A stretch of DNA of 64,000 nt from Hemerocallis citrina (GCA_017893485.1 CM030360.1:144344697-144408696); one strand, 5' to 3'; shown: positions 12,148-23,983, counted from the stretch's first letter. Notes: generated by a model not told the origin, from the sequence alone. Made by a program: numbers and translations.

Positions 12148-12702
12148 TCAAGAGCGAGAAAACAGAAAATACAACATAACAACAAAGCAAAAGATACAAA
12201 GATACAAGGATACATTCAAGCAAAATAGCCCAGGATAGTCCTTCAACATCCTCTCCTCAGATTCCCAAGTAGCCTCTTCAACCAAGTGGTTTCTCCAGAC
12301 TACTTTGACCATCGGTATCGTCTTATTCCTCAAGACTTTCTCCCTACGGTCAACAATCTCGACAGGAGTCTCGATGTAATTCAGGTCTAACTGCAAACCT
12401 TCCAGCACCTCAGGCAAATGATGACTCGGATCTGGAATATAACCTCTCTGCATAGACACATGGAAGACATTGTGCACCTGAGACAACTCTCTCGGTAATT
12501 CAAGCCGGTAAGCAGCTTTCCCGATCCTTTTCAATATCTTATATGGGCCTATAAACCTCGGGGCTAACCTCCCGCCTTTGCCAAATCGAACCACACCTTT
12601 GCTGGGCGATACCTTCAGAAAGACGAAGTCACCAACCTCAAACTCAAGGTCCCTTCTCCGGTTGTCTGCATAGCTTTTCTGCCTGCTCTGAGCTTCTACC
12701 AA
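12148..12702 (-). pseudogene. Chromovirus integrase C-terminus with chromodomain
   Basis: The open frame gives the end of integrase: 'LEFEVGDFVFLKVSPSKG' and 'GPYKILKRIGKAAYRLELP' (GPF/Y module), then 'LSQVHNVFHVSMQ'. From about residue 108 there is a chromodomain: 'YIETPVEIVDRREKVLRNKT', 'MVKVVWRNHLVEEATWESEE', 'YPGLF'. In chromoviruses this domain guides integration to particular chromatin. The aromatic cage position is filled by Tyr-Ile at the start and Trp in 'VVWRNH'. The frame is separated from the upstream integrase by a frameshift near 12880 and a stop near 12740, so the protein cannot be made as one piece here. Confidence 0.88.
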
Positions 12703-12844
12703 CCTTTTCCTGATCAGATCAATCTTCTCAGAAGTTAGCTATACAAGCTCAGGACCAAACAACTGACGCTCCCCAACTTCATACCAACAAACAGGAGTCC
12801 TGCACTTCCTACCATACAAAGCTTCGTACGGCGTCATCCCAATG

Positions 12845-13642
12845 CTAGCCTAAAAACTGTTGTTGTAGGCAAACTCTACCAAAGGTAAATGCCTTTTCCC
12901 AACTGCCCCCAAAGTCTAGTATACAACACCGAAGCATATCCTCAAGAATACGGTTGACTCTCTCGGTCTGCCCATCGGTCTGTGGATGAAAAGCAGTGCT
13001 GAAATCTGTCTTGGTACACAAAGCTGCCTGAAGACTCCTCCAGAAATGCAAAGTAAACCGCGCATCTCGATCAGACACAATAGTTGAAGGAATACCATGA
13101 AGTCTGACAATCACGCCAACATACATCTCAGCCAACTTGTCCATCGAAGCAGTGAGTTTCATCGCCAAAAAGTGAGCGGACTTGGTTTGTCGATCGACTA
13201 TAACCCAAATCGCATCATTGCCTTTAGGACTCTTAGGCAATCCCGTAATGAAATCCATACTGATGTTATCCCACTTCCATTCCGGAATAGGTAACGGCTG
13301 TAATAGACCTCCGGGTCTCTGATTTTCGACTTTGACTTGCTGACAAACCTCACACTTCGCAACAAAATCAGCCACATCCCGCTTCAAACCTGACCACCAG
13401 AAATGCTGTTTGATGTCTTTGTACATCTTAGTACTCCCAGGATGTACCGATAAAAGAGTAGCATGCGCCTCCTGAAGAATACTCTCTTTCAGGTCCGCCT
13501 GATTTGGAACACACAACCTATCTCCGAACCATAGCACTCCATCCCTGATTTGAAATCCGGGCAACTTGCCAGCACCAACCTGTTCCTTCATCCCCAAGAT
13601 ATCAGCATCAACCTCCTGACTTGCAATGATCTTTGCATTCAA
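12845..13642 (-). pseudogene. Chromovirus integrase, zinc-binding and catalytic core
   Basis: The HHCC zinc finger is visible ('[20 protein letters not shown]' with the two His, then 'KCEVCQQVK' with the two Cys). The DDE core follows: first Asp in '[12 protein letters not shown]', second in '[10 protein letters not shown]', and Glu in '[15 protein letters not shown]'. The core normally copies element cDNA into the genome. Upstream a stop near 13643-13722 separates it from reverse transcriptase/RNase H. Downstream the frame breaks after 'GGSWEKAF' near 12890, where another frame holds the expected continuation. Confidence 0.9.
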
Positions 13643-13721
13643 AGTAGGCTAAAACCTCAACTGAGCCAAAGATGCTCCCAATCCTTGCAAGACAACTTCA
13701 ATACCTACTCGGTCCAACTCC

Positions 13722-15602
13722 TCAATCAAATGCCTCTGAGTTGTAATCAAACTGGCCTAAACTGCTCTTGCGACTAAGTGCATCAGCAACAACATTAGCT
13801 TTTCCAGGATGATACTTGATCTCAGGTCGCATATCCTCGAGCACTTCCAACCATCTTCGCTGTCTCAGATTCAGATCCCTTTGCTGATATATATACTTCA
13901 AGCTCTTGTGGTCCGTGTACATGTTCAATTTCTCACCGTACACATAGTGCCTCCATTGCTTCAAAGCAAAGATAATCGCCGCCAACTCCAGATCATGAGT
14001 CGGGTAATTCTTCTCATGTGGTCGTAGTTGTCTAGACCCATAAGCGATTACTCTACCTTCTTGCATTAAGACACAACCAAGCCCCCGATGTGAAGCATCG
14101 CTATAAACATCATACTCAACACCTGCTCTAGGCAAATCCAAAATAGGTGCAGTAGTCAGCTTCTCTTTCAGCTCCTGAAAGCTCGCCTCACATTGCTCAG
14201 TCCACTTGAAGCTCATATTCTTCTTGGTCAGTCCAGTAAGCGGTACGGCTATCTGAGCATAACCTTGAATGAATCTCCTGTAGTATCCAGTCATCCCAAG
14301 GAAACTTCTGACTTCCTTCACTGTAGTAGGCCTAGCCCAATCTCTCACTGCCTCTATCTTCTGAGGGTCAGTTGCCACTCCCTCCTTAGAAAGGATGTGA
14401 CCCAGGAATGCCACTTCAGATTTCCAGAAATCACACTTGGATAACTTGGCATACAACCTCTGCTCTTCCAGCTTCTGCAAAACTGCTGCCAGATGCTCGG
14501 TGTGCTCCTCCTCTGACTTGGAGTACACGAGAATATCGTCGATAAACACCACGACGAAAGAATCAATAAACGGCCTCAGAACTCTGTTCATCAAATCCAT
14601 GAAGATCGCGGGTGCATTTGTCACTCCGAATGGCATAACTAAGAATTCGTAATGCCCATGCCGAGTTCTAAATGCAGTTTTGTGCACATCCTCAGCTTTC
14701 ACTCGCACTTGGTGATATCCTGATCGAAGATCTATTTTGGAGAATACAGCTGCTCCTTGTAGACGATCGAACAAGTCATCAATTCGAGGAATCGGATACT
14801 TATTCTGAACAGTGACCTTATTCTGCTCTCGGTAATCGATACACATCCTTATCGATCCATCCTTCTTCTTTACCAAAAGCACTGGTGCTCCCCAAGGTGA
14901 CACACTAGGTTGAATAAAGCCCTTCCCCAATAGTTCCTCAATTTGCCGTTTCACCTCATCCTGTTCCACTGGAGCCATCCTATACGGTGCCTTAGAGATG
15001 GGTGCACTTCCCGGTTGAACAGTGATGCTGAATTCTACATCACGATGCGGGGGTAACCCAGGAAAATCTTCCAAGAACACGGTCGGATAGTCCCGAACCA
15101 CAAGAATCCCTTGCACTTCCATAGGAGTCTCTCCCTTGCGGATAGTTGCCACCATCTTAGAACACTTCTGCTTCCCTTGGAAAGTGACTTCAGGTCCACC
15201 TGGAGCCTTCACTGTTACTGTCTTGGTCTTACACTCGATGCTTGCACTGTACACCGACATCCAATCAATGCCAATGATAACATCGACTCCCAAGATAGTC
15301 AGCTCGATCAGATCAATGCCAAAGATTCTATCCCCAATCACAATCTCGCAATCAGCATAATACCGATCAGTGGTCAAAATTTCCCCTGATGGAGTAGCTA
15401 CTACTAAGATCTTGCCTGGAAAAATCTTCAGTTCAACTCCCAACACTTTAGCAAATCTAGGAGACACAAAAGTATGAGAGGATCCAGTATCGAATAACAC
15501 AACAGCTTTCTTTCCATTAAGATAGAGTTCGCCTGTTACATAATACACACCATTACATAACAGTTTCACAATATAATCGGGAAGAAGAAATGACAAAACC
15601 AC
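13722..15602 (-). pseudogene. Chromovirus protease, reverse transcriptase and RNase H
   Basis: Residues ~30-130 are the aspartic protease with the active site '[15 protein letters not shown]'. Residues ~205-400 are reverse transcriptase, with 'PYRMAPVE', '[20 protein letters not shown]', '[12 protein letters not shown]' and the catalytic '[13 protein letters not shown]'. Residues ~475-610 are RNase H ('[18 protein letters not shown]', '[10 protein letters not shown]'). The catalytic Asp pairs look intact. The 626-codon frame is open, but its start is not linked in frame to gag (stop at 15671-15673 and a shift near 15600), and it ends at a stop just after RNase H. In an active element gag-pol would be one polyprotein. 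Confidence 0.93.
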
Positions 15603-15673
15603 TAAACATCAGCCCTCGTACCAGAGATGACCTGATCTGCCTCATCAGCATCAGCTTCTGTCAAGGCAAATAC

Positions 15674-16606
15674 TCACCCTGATTGGTACGGCCTCTTCCC
15701 AGTCTGCTGTATTGGCACATTGTGATTGCCAGCCCGTGGTTTGAGACATTGAGATTGGTAATGTCCCACTTCCCCACAGTTGTAACAAGTGACTGCAGAA
15801 GGTCTCACCACATTGTTTCCAGGTCCTCCAGCCACACTGATAGCGTTCGTCCCTGTCGGTTTGAACCTCTGTGCAGATGGTTGCCCCTTGAAACTCCCCG
15901 ATTGAGCAGGCCTCTTCCCGGACTGCCAGTTGTTCCTCCGGTTCTGAACAACATGGAACTGCTCCATATCCGCCTCCGTTGCTGCCGCCCTCTTGACCAG
16001 CTTGTCAAATCGCCTGATACCAAGAGGTATCATCCGGGATCTCAAGCTTGGCCTCAACCCATGCTCGAACTTGCGAGCCTTCTTCGCCTCATCTATCACC
16101 AGTTCTGGAGCATACCTAGAGAGCTGAGTAAACTTAGTCTCATACTCCCTCACTGACATGCTGCCTTGCTGAAGTGACAGAAACTCCATTGCCTTCTTCT
16201 CCTGGACGTCGGAGGGGAAATAGTGGCTGCGGAATTCTTCCAGAAATTCCTCCCAGCCGAGCAACATGCCTCCCATGGTCATCTTCACCGACTGCCACCA
16301 AACAGCCGCATCCTTCTCCAATTGCAAAGTCGCCAACTTGACCTTGCTGCCCTCCGGTGTCTCCAACACCTCGAAGATCGTCTCCACTTGCCGAATCCAG
16401 TTGTCAGCCGCATCTGGGTCTGACTTTCCCTCGAACACTGGTGGTTTCATTCTCTTGAACGATTCCACTAGCTTAATCGCCTTGGGTCCTGGATTCACCG
16501 ACCCCCTTCCTTGGTTCCCAGCTACAGCATTCAGCGTCTGGTAAACCCTTGCAAGTTCGGTCTCCAGATCCAACCCTTCACCATTCCTAGCCCCTCTTCT
16601 CGACAT
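15674..16606 (-). CDS. Chromovirus gag (capsid/nucleocapsid)
   Basis: A 310-codon frame begins 'MSRRGARNGEGLDLETELAR'. Residues ~55-200 are the retrotransposon gag core ('FEGKSDPDAADNWIRQVETI', 'WWQSVKMTMGGM', 'FLEEFRSHYFPSDVQEKKAM', 'FLSLQQGSMSVREYE'). Near residue 275 is one CCHC zinc knuckle, 'CYNCGEVGHYQSQC'. It should form the particle and bind element RNA in the cytoplasm. The frame is intact up to TGA just after 'QTGKRPYQSG'. In related elements gag continues into pol, so this stop may be a mutation. An extra ORF precedes it. Confidence 0.9.
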   Translation of the reverse strand: MSRRGARNGEGLDLETELARVYQTLNAVAGNQGRGSVNPGPKAIKLVESFKRMKPPVFEGKSDPDAADNWIRQVETIFEVLETPEGSKVKLATLQLEKDAAVWWQSVKMTMGGMLLGWEEFLEEFRSHYFPSDVQEKKAMEFLSLQQGSMSVREYETKFTQLSRYAPELVIDEAKKARKFEHGLRPSLRSRMIPLGIRRFDKLVKRAAATEADMEQFHVVQNRRNNWQSGKRPAQSGSFKGQPSAQRFKPTGTNAISVAGGPGNNVVRPSAVTCYNCGEVGHYQSQCLKPRAGNHNVPIQQTGKRPYQSG

Positions 16607-16749
16607 ATTCTAATGCAAAAGATCCATTAAATTCGAAGTATAAGACAAGAATTTAAACCAACTTGTATTTCATTGAATTCCAAAGTTTATACATTCGAAT
16701 TAAAAACATTTTTGACATCAGAAATGAAAGAAATAGAAGCTACAACAAT

Positions 16750-17175
16750 CTAACTCCTACGGTTCCTCTTCGCTTCTCGAAGTTCTCCCCGTAGTTCATC
16801 CACTTCATCTTTCAGCACTTCCGTCAGGTTCTGTCTCTTCTCAAGTTCCCACACCCGGTGACTGAGAACAGAGAAATCGTCCTTCCGCTTCGCCAGCTGA
16901 GCTTCCAAAACTCCAACTCTCTCTTTCAGGGTTTCCACTTGCCTCTGAAGAGAAGCCACAGTGCCACTCAGAGCTGGTCCCTCTTCTTCATCGGAAGAAG
17001 AATCGTCAGATGAATCTGGAGGTGGGGTAATCTCTCGAGATTCAGGCCACTCCTCATCATCAGAATCTGCTTGCCCAGGGTGATACTCGTCCTCAGAATC
17101 AGCCTGTCCAGGATGGTACTCTTCCTCAATGATATGCCAGTCGTCGCCTCCAGCAGGGTCGAAGTGATCAGCCAT
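16750..17175 (-). CDS. Extra ORF between primer site and gag: acidic, coiled-coil protein
   Basis: An open frame starts 'MADHFDPAGGDDWHIIEEEY' at 17175 (an in-frame Met eight codons earlier, 17199, is the longest possible start). It has a directly repeated 'EYHPGQADS(E/D)DE' motif, an acidic serine stretch ('DSSDDSSSDEEEGP'), and from about residue 75 a long heptad-like coiled coil ('SLQRQVETLKERVGVLEAQL') ending in a basic tail 'REAKRNRRS'. It lies 110 bp downstream of the primer site and 144 bp upstream of gag, in another frame. I do not recognise a family. Extra ORFs are known in some plant gypsy elements, but I know of no assigned function. It could be part of a longer gag-related product by splicing ('CTAAG/ATGG' at the Met resembles an acceptor). 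Confidence 0.6.
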   Translation of the reverse strand: MADHFDPAGGDDWHIIEEEYHPGQADSEDEYHPGQADSDDEEWPESREITPPPDSSDDSSSDEEEGPALSGTVASLQRQVETLKERVGVLEAQLAKRKDDFSVLSHRVWELEKRQNLTEVLKDEVDELRGELREAKRNRRS

Positions 17176-17329
17176 CTTAGAATAGAGAGGAAGAAGCATA
17201 AATCATAGAGCAACACAAATGTAAGTCACTTACATTTAAATCTCTAAACTCAAACACACACTCTAATGTCCACTTCTAGGGTGTCGTTCCTTATAAATTT
17301 GTACAGGTGTGGAAAGCGTAGAAAGCGTG

Positions 17330-17341
17330 GCTCTGATACCA
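17330..17341 (-). other. Primer-binding site (tRNA-iMet)
   Basis: The minus strand reads TGGTATCAGAGC three bases after the 5' LTR end (TTACA, 17345). This is the standard match to the 3' end of plant initiator methionine tRNA. Confidence 0.9.
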
Positions 17342-17344
17342 CTC

Positions 17345-20186
17345 TGTAACGCCCCGAATCCCAAATCACTGAATTCGAGATGTTCTACAGGATCTTTTCA
17401 CTTTCTTCAGTACAATTTTACAAGGAAATTTAAACTTTTCTTTTTACATCAGAGTTTACATCATATTACATTTACATTTGCACAGCGGAAGTAAAATGTA
17501 CAACATTAAACGAATGTACAACAACATGGTAAGATCTTTATGCATCCATTCCTCTTTAAACATGCAATTTATCCTGCATACAAAACTGTGGGTACGTCAG
17601 TTTATTCAACCGACGATAATTATACATGGCCATCCTCTCTATGCCAGAAACAGTATAACGATTCTCATTTCTTAACAGATCACAAACTTGTTCACATATC
17701 AAAATAAAAGAAAAAAAGGAAATCTTAATAATGTCGTGTTGTGATTGTGCACTTAATCCTTAATGCAATTATTTAATTTACATGACATTAATGCGCACTT
17801 GTTCGGATTTCTATGCATCCCATACTACATAGGTCCGAGGGCAAGCCTCTTAATCGTTCTTCATTTTTGTAGGGTTCAATCCCTCGCCATGATTTACTCT
17901 ACTTCTGTAATTACGGTGAGTATCCTAAATGGTCTATGAGTACAAGCTCGTGCACTGGACCCTGGAGGGGAACCCCACGCCATGTCTTGACTCATCAAGC
18001 ATGCATTCTGTGGCAATTCAAGCCTCCTCCCTGAACACGATCCTCTTGCAGTCACCAAACATCCCACAAGCGTGACTAGAGTCCGATCATTCTGAGTTGC
18101 GCCCGCGCCATGTCTTGACTCATCAAGCATGCATTCTGCGACTCGCACACCCGCACCGTAAACTCTAGTTCTCATACTTATGTTTTTCTTTCACTTTCAT
18201 CACCTCTTCACTATGCACTACAATTATTAGAATCATGAATAAAAATCAAAGCTCTAGAGTTAGCCTCTCCACCAAACCGGACTTATCATTTCATTTATAC
18301 ATGACCAACCTTGGTCTTCTTTTCAATATCATTTCATTTCACTGCCGGGGGAGACTTAGCTACTCTTTTGTTCAATTTCCAATTCACAATTTCCAATTCA
18401 CAATTTCCAATTGAGCACTCTCAGCTCATAATTCATTTTAGAGTCTCACAGACTTTTCTATCATGATCTTAGCCTTTCATGTTCATTTAATTCTCAATTC
18501 ACATCTATGATTCATTTTACATAAATCCATACAGCCATAAAAAGAGTTCATTAACATCAATCATAAAGTTCACAACTTTCAGCAATAATCAAAATTGGAA
18601 TCTCAGACATATCAAAATCCACTCTGTACAGTCGACTTGGAAGGACACCAGTCGACTCATTCAGTCAATACAAGTTCATCATAAATACTCGGGAGAGTCG
18701 ACTGCTGCACACGGCCAGTCGGCTGTCCCGCAACTTTTCATGTTCACAATGTTATCCACATGACAGTCGACTGTTCATCCATCAGTCGTCTGTCCTGGGA
18801 TTCTTAAATAGCACATTTCTATGTTCAGCTCAGTCGACTTGCTACACGCACTAAGTCGACTGGACAGTTTCAGAATTCAAAATCCGAAATTATCTTTCCA
18901 ACCGTTCTCACATGCACTTTCATCACAGCATACATACATTCATATTTCATAAACACCACACTTCTTACTTGTTCAGTAACATCGCAGCATGGAATTTCAA
19001 GTTACTAATATTGTCTCTTCTTTAAGGAAAATACTTTAAACATGCATTTACACTTATTCATAACTTTCTTACGAAGATGAAGATATAAATATCAAATCAT
19101 TACACTAGGTCAACATAATGGAATATCTCATTTCATGGAATTGCCGAATAATCATAATTAAATCAATGCACCAGTCGGCTGAACACATTGTCAGTCGACT
19201 GCACCGACCGTTCTTAGTTTTGTTAATCATCGCTAGTTCTTTTCATCCACTCACCTTCCCTCCATCATATGTAACATGGGGAAAATATGAACTTAGTAAT
19301 CGTACTATTACGTCTGTTTTGCATATATGTTTATTATCACATCATGAAAATAATTGTCTCGTACCAGTCGACTGTATCGACCCTTTCGTTCTTATTATCA
19401 ACAGCATGCTCAGGCAATTTCTAATACATTAAATTTACTTCTCATAACATGGTAGCAATTATAATAATCATGGTATAACTCCTACATTAGAAGTCCTGAG
19501 AAACACCCACCTTATTTGACGAGATAATCGAAATCCAGCAAAAGTTCCTTAATGTAGTGAACGACTCCTCGCTCCTTGCTCCTTTGCTCCACACCGAACC
19601 CTTCAGAATACTACTCGGCTTCCACAGAAAAGTACCTACACACAACTCACAAAATACCTCTCTTATAATAATAATCTTAGTGTAAAAGAGATAGGGAATG
19701 AGAGGGGGTATTTATACTAGAAAATAAGTGAAATGGAGGGCTAGGATTTAGTAGATGGTTATAGGATCAAGGGTTAGGATGCACTAGGGGGTTGAAATAA
19801 CTACCCACACTTCTACACAACTACCCATGATTCACACCACTACTCCACCAAAAACCGGCCAAGAAGGAGTGCCCAATGCACGTGTATGCGAAATGCACGT
19901 GCATGCACAAACCACACTAATAAAACTTGTACACTCATAACAAGTCTTATATAAAAAAATTGTTACACAAAACAAGTTGTAAAAAAAGATTAAACCATGG
20001 GCTTAAATTAGTTTGGGCCAAAATAATTATTTTAAGCAAACTAACATTGGGCTTTAGGGAAAATACTTTATAGAAAACAATACTCTTTAATCATCATGTT
20101 GAGAAATAATAGTCAACATGCTACACATGCATACCATATGTGAAAATAAATAATCTTTCATATATTTGAAAAATCAGGGTATTACA
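17345..20186 (-). repeat. Chromovirus 5' LTR (2842 bp)
   Basis: Near-identical to 9258-12107; about 30 substitutions noted by eye, mostly transitions, plus small indels. It has the same TATA box (minus strand, 19709-19716) and palindrome cluster (about 18625-19375). As the 5' LTR in minus orientation it should drive the element's transcript. Confidence 0.92.
19709..19716 (-). promoter_or_regulatory. TATA box of the chromovirus 5' LTR
   Basis: TATAAATA on the minus strand followed by the pyrimidine-rich CCCCCTCTCATTCCC; the promoter for the genomic transcript. Confidence 0.7.
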
Positions 20187-20191
20187 GTTTG

Positions 20192-20996
20192 TCCATATAC
20201 AGGGTCTTAATTTTCTGAGAAAATTATTCCTATAAATTTTCCGAAAGCTTTTCAATAACTATAGCCAAAGAGCACAGTCTAATCATAATTCATAACCTAA
20301 TCAGTTGAGATAGACATAATACAAGGAGATTTTTTTTTGCAAAAGCCAACACAGACTTCTTGGCAACTCAATTAGTGATGTATATAACAAAAGTAAGATT
20401 TCTTGGTCATTTAAACCTCAAAACTATAAAAAGGATGTGAATGCATAAAAGACTGAACAAATATTCATTGAAATTTTAATCCTTATCAAAGTTTAAGCCA
20501 TTCAAGTTTTGAAACAAGCTAGGCACCAGTAAACTCACACTATGGTAGAGTAGTTCTACTGAAATACAGGTTTACTGTGAATCTTTTAACTTCAAATGTA
20601 TTAATTTCTTTTACAAATGACCTGCCTAGCAATGTGATACAACAAATGACCTGCCTGGACATAATATAATCTTTTACCCTTTTGAGATTATACATTGAAT
20701 GTATTAATTTCTTTTCCATAATGTTTGCAGGAACCGTCAGATGCAGTTCCATCGGGAAATTTTTAAAATGGCAGATGTGATTGTCACACCTACAGTCGGG
20801 TATTAATTACACTTCACTCGGCGCCTCTCCTTAGAAATATATATATGCATACAATAAGCATACATACATTACAAATATCAGCTACCATTTAGTTATTATA
20901 AGTTGGATACCAGACATTCACTTAAGAAAACAAGCATTACACCTAGCTACTTCAGTAAATTTACTTGGACATCTTTAAAAATTTCTACTGCTATTA
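20192..20996. other. CACTA sequence without recognisable gene
   Basis: A/T-rich. Contains two copies of 'AATGTATTAATTTCTTTT' (about 20596 and 20697) and two of 'AAATGACCTGCCT' (20617, 20645). No coding signal recognised. Confidence 0.5.
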
Positions 20997-21004
20997 GGTG
21001 TAAG

Positions 21005-21110
21005 CTATGAAGCACCGATACGGGTACGGCGATACGCGTACGGGGACACGGGTACGGGGGATACGTCAATTTTCTAAAAAGTAGGATACGGGATACGGCG
21101 GGGATACGGC

Positions 21111-21147
<37 letters not shown>

Positions 21148-21430
21148 CTTGTTAATAAGGAAATGGTAAATATCTTTCATTAAATATAAATAAGATAATC
21201 CATAAAGTAATTGTTCATATGCATAAGCAATAACATAAGTAAACAAAGCAAGTTCATAAACAATATAACATAAATAGACAAATCAAATAGTGGGACAAGT
21301 TTTAGTCGTATCAAATTGTTGGATAATAAAAAATGTTGGATACAGGGATGTGCAGGATACGGGGACACGAGTATCCAATACGTACAGGATACTGGGACGG
21401 CACCCTCCGTGAAGTATTCGTGCTTCAGAG
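21005..21430. mobile_element. hAT-type MITE, 426 bp
   Basis: The ends are inverted: CTATGAAGCACCGATAC at the left and CTCTGAAGCACGAATAC reversed from the right. The flanks carry the 8-bp duplication GGTGTAAG (20997-21004 and 21431-21438). The interior is rich in GATACGGG repeats and contains a (TG)n(TA)n microsatellite. There is no coding capacity. The 8-bp duplication places it with hAT elements. Confidence 0.75.
21111..21147. repeat. (TG)n(TA)n microsatellite
   Basis: A run of about 11 TG followed by about 7 TA inside the MITE; alternating purine-pyrimidine. Confidence 0.85.
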
Positions 21431-21639
21431 GGTGTAAGTAGGTAATCACCTATGAGATCACCAGTGAGATCACCATAAGGATGATGCATTAAGTACTGGC
21501 GAACTTGACTACATAAATGGAGGTGAGCACTGAGTAAAAGCTAAGTTTTTGTGTTACTACCAACTTATATAATTTCTTAAGTTAGTAACTTTTATCTGTG
21601 AACCTTGTTTTAGCTGCACTTAATGATCGGCTACATTAC

Positions 21640-22938
21640 CTGCAGAAGTATTGAACATTTTGAAAGATCCCAAATTTTGAAAGTTGTATAAGCAAGCCTC
21701 TCTCTGGAATGATACTAAAACTTCATCAACCTTCATTGGAAGCTCTTCACAAGAGTAAGGGATCCGAATGATACTAGGGTATGCAGGTAAATGAGTGTTA
21801 GTCACTGCAACCTGCAAAGAGATTCTCACAATAAGAACATTAGTTATTTTACACATCTAATTAGAAGAGATGAATTAGAGCTCTCATGATCTCATCAATA
21901 ATTGCTCAGGACTTAAAGGCAGTAACAGGTATGTAACATGCAATTGTCATAACAAAGTTGAAATGTTTATTACCTCATCAGATACCACAAAACGTTCTCT
22001 TCAGAACAAGTTCCATTTCTGCTGGGTCATAATCAACAACAAGACTGCTTTTAGTCGGTGTTATCAGGCGCCTTGAAGCAGAGAGACCGAAAATCAGATG
22101 TCCAAATTGGAACTTAAATAGAAAGTAAATAGTACCATACTAGAATCTGCATATGACTAGATAACAGAATGCATTAAAATGTATTGATATGTAGCTATTA
22201 CAGATAGTGCGCAATCTCTCTCGAGCACATGTTAGATACTTATATCTGCCAAATGATGACCTACATGTTCATAGACTAATTAAGAAGATAACTGGCAAGT
22301 TAAGAAAAAAATGCCAAGTAGTATGAACTGGCTAGATGCCAACCATACATGCAGAGAGCAAACCCTACCAATTAGCAAACGAAGATCATTAAAATCTGTT
22401 TAAAGTGACAAAGCTTCTAGAAAATAGTTTCTTAAAAGTATTTCCTAAAGTATGCATTAGTTAAAAAATTATAAGTTAAGAAGTCAAAGTAATTGTCTGT
22501 AATAAAATTGTGAAGACCAGATAGAAATTTGAAGCGAAAAAGAAAACCCAGCAAAAGATCTAAATTTCAGTCAAACAACCGTTTTACAATCCCACAACTT
22601 TAGAGAGAAAAAATATAATCTGACCTAATCAGTCAACCAATCAAAACGATTCAGAATTGCAATTTACCAACCCACACCACCATGAAAATCTAACAAAATT
22701 GCATAATGTAATTGAAAACTAGTTGTTGGCCATTATTAAGTGAAATAGAGACAACAGTTAATAAGACTTCGGGGGACAAAAAAAAGTTCAGAATTCACAA
22801 TACCAAGTTGGGGAGAAACATGTAAGCCAAGGGATGCCCCAGAAACATCTTGGTGGTGCATAGGATGAGGAGGAACAGGAGCAACATTCAACGAATTAGT
22901 CATCCACTCTGCCAGATTGGCTGTCGAAGATCCCAGGG
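21640..22938 (-). pseudogene. Captured fragment of a TOPLESS-related corepressor gene (three exons)
   Basis: Three minus-strand exons with AG/GT borders: 22938-22804 ('STANLAEWMTNSLNVAPVPP'), 22071-21974 ('RLITPTKSSLVVDYDPAEME', 'LVLKRT') and 21811-21640 ('THLPAYPSIIRIPYSCEELP'). The order and spacing recall the linker between the N-terminal TOPLESS domains and the first WD40 block of TPL/TPR proteins: 'LAGWM', 'LKRPRTP...DY...SEH(V)LKRTR', 'ISDEV', then 'DDLPKTV'. TPL/TPR proteins are nuclear Groucho-like corepressors. The second exon carries a one-base shift before GATGAG, so the fragment is broken. The assignment rests on short motifs and intron phase; an unrelated donor gene is possible. 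Confidence 0.5.
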
Positions 22939-23724
22939 CTGAACAGGACCAACATGCTTTTAACTTAATATTAGTGCAAACCAATTAACCTACAATCCTT
23001 AATCTCAAATTCGTAACTTCTCACTCAAATTGTAATATAAACTTTTCTCAATTTATGCTTCATTCAACACTCAATTCGAAACCAAAACAATAACAACGAG
23101 AAAATAAAGTTTCCATCTTCCAACTAAAACAACACAACTTTCTTCTTGCTAAACCAAATCAAATTAAAGACAACCCATTCAACCAAAATAAACATAGGCT
23201 ATGGATTGCAGTTCCTACCCACAACTGATTATCAAAAGAATTGAAACTAAAACTATAGATGACAACAATACTCACCAAATCGGGTTGTGGATCGGGTTTA
23301 CAAGGTGATGGTTGTGTGCAACGGGCACATGAACGACAACAACGACAGTGACGACGGCCAGGTGATGAGGTGGTCGGGGTTGGGGGCTAGGGTTTGTGAG
23401 AAAGAGAGAGGGGACCGAGGCACTTGGGGGAGCACGACATTTGAGCGATCTAGTGTTTGAAAGAGGGAGCTAGGGTTTGTGAGAGGGAGGAAGATTAGAT
23501 GGGGACCGACACTCGAAAATCGAATAGGAAGAGGCGTCGGGCTGGAGACGAGGGGAACAACCACTTGGGAGAGTGTCAGGGACGCCGGAGTAGTCCCTGC
23601 AACGTCGGATTTAGGAAAGATACGACTAAGTATTTGGTGTGGTGGGTTTGGGGAATTAGGAAAATTTTGTGGCGACGTTTGGGGAATTTGGTGTGGTGGG
23701 GGATATTAAGTTATTATTTTTTTT
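22939..23724. other. CACTA right interior, no confident gene
   Basis: A/T-rich to 23290, then a G-rich plus-strand stretch (23330-23720) with GAGAGGG and GTGTGGTGGG phrases. Read on the minus strand this is pyrimidine-rich and would sit upstream of the captured exons, so it may be a 5' leader. Overlapping short ORFs on both strands show no domain. Confidence 0.4.
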
Positions 23725-23980
23725 TTGGCAACAATACTGTCGTTGCAGTAGATATAAGGAAATATACGCAACGACATTTGTCGTTTCCAATTTACACACA
23801 ATCTGGCACAACGACATTTATCGTTTCCAATCTACACACAATCTGACGGAGATGTGTGAAGGCCCGGGAAAATTTTGTTTTATTTTTAGCAACGACTTTC
23901 GCGTTGCCGTAACTAATTTTCACAACGACTAAAACGTCATTGCCAAAACCTCGTTGCGAAAAAGGGGTTTTCTTGTAGTG
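23725..23980. repeat. CACTA right subterminal repeats and terminus
   Basis: Several copies of GGCAAC/CGTTGC motifs in both orientations ('CAACGACATTTGTCGTTTCC' type). The end is GGGGTTTTCTTGTAGTG at 23980, mirroring the left end. Confidence 0.85.
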
Positions 23981-23983
23981 TAG

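Larger units (their letters stand above)
9258..20186 (-). mobile_element. Complete Tekay/Del-like chromovirus (Ty3/gypsy), 10.9 kb
   Basis: Two LTRs of about 2.85 kb (9258-12107 and 17345-20186) have TG/CA ends on the minus strand and a perfect GTTTG duplication. In minus-strand order it has 5' LTR, tRNA-iMet primer site, an extra acidic ORF, gag with a zinc knuckle, protease, reverse transcriptase, RNase H, integrase and a chromodomain, polypurine tract and 3' LTR. The C-terminal chromodomain, long LTRs and iMet primer fit the Tekay/Del chromovirus lineage. By-eye comparison of the LTRs gives about 30 substitutions plus a few indels, roughly 1%. The polyprotein is broken in several places. 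Confidence 0.93.
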
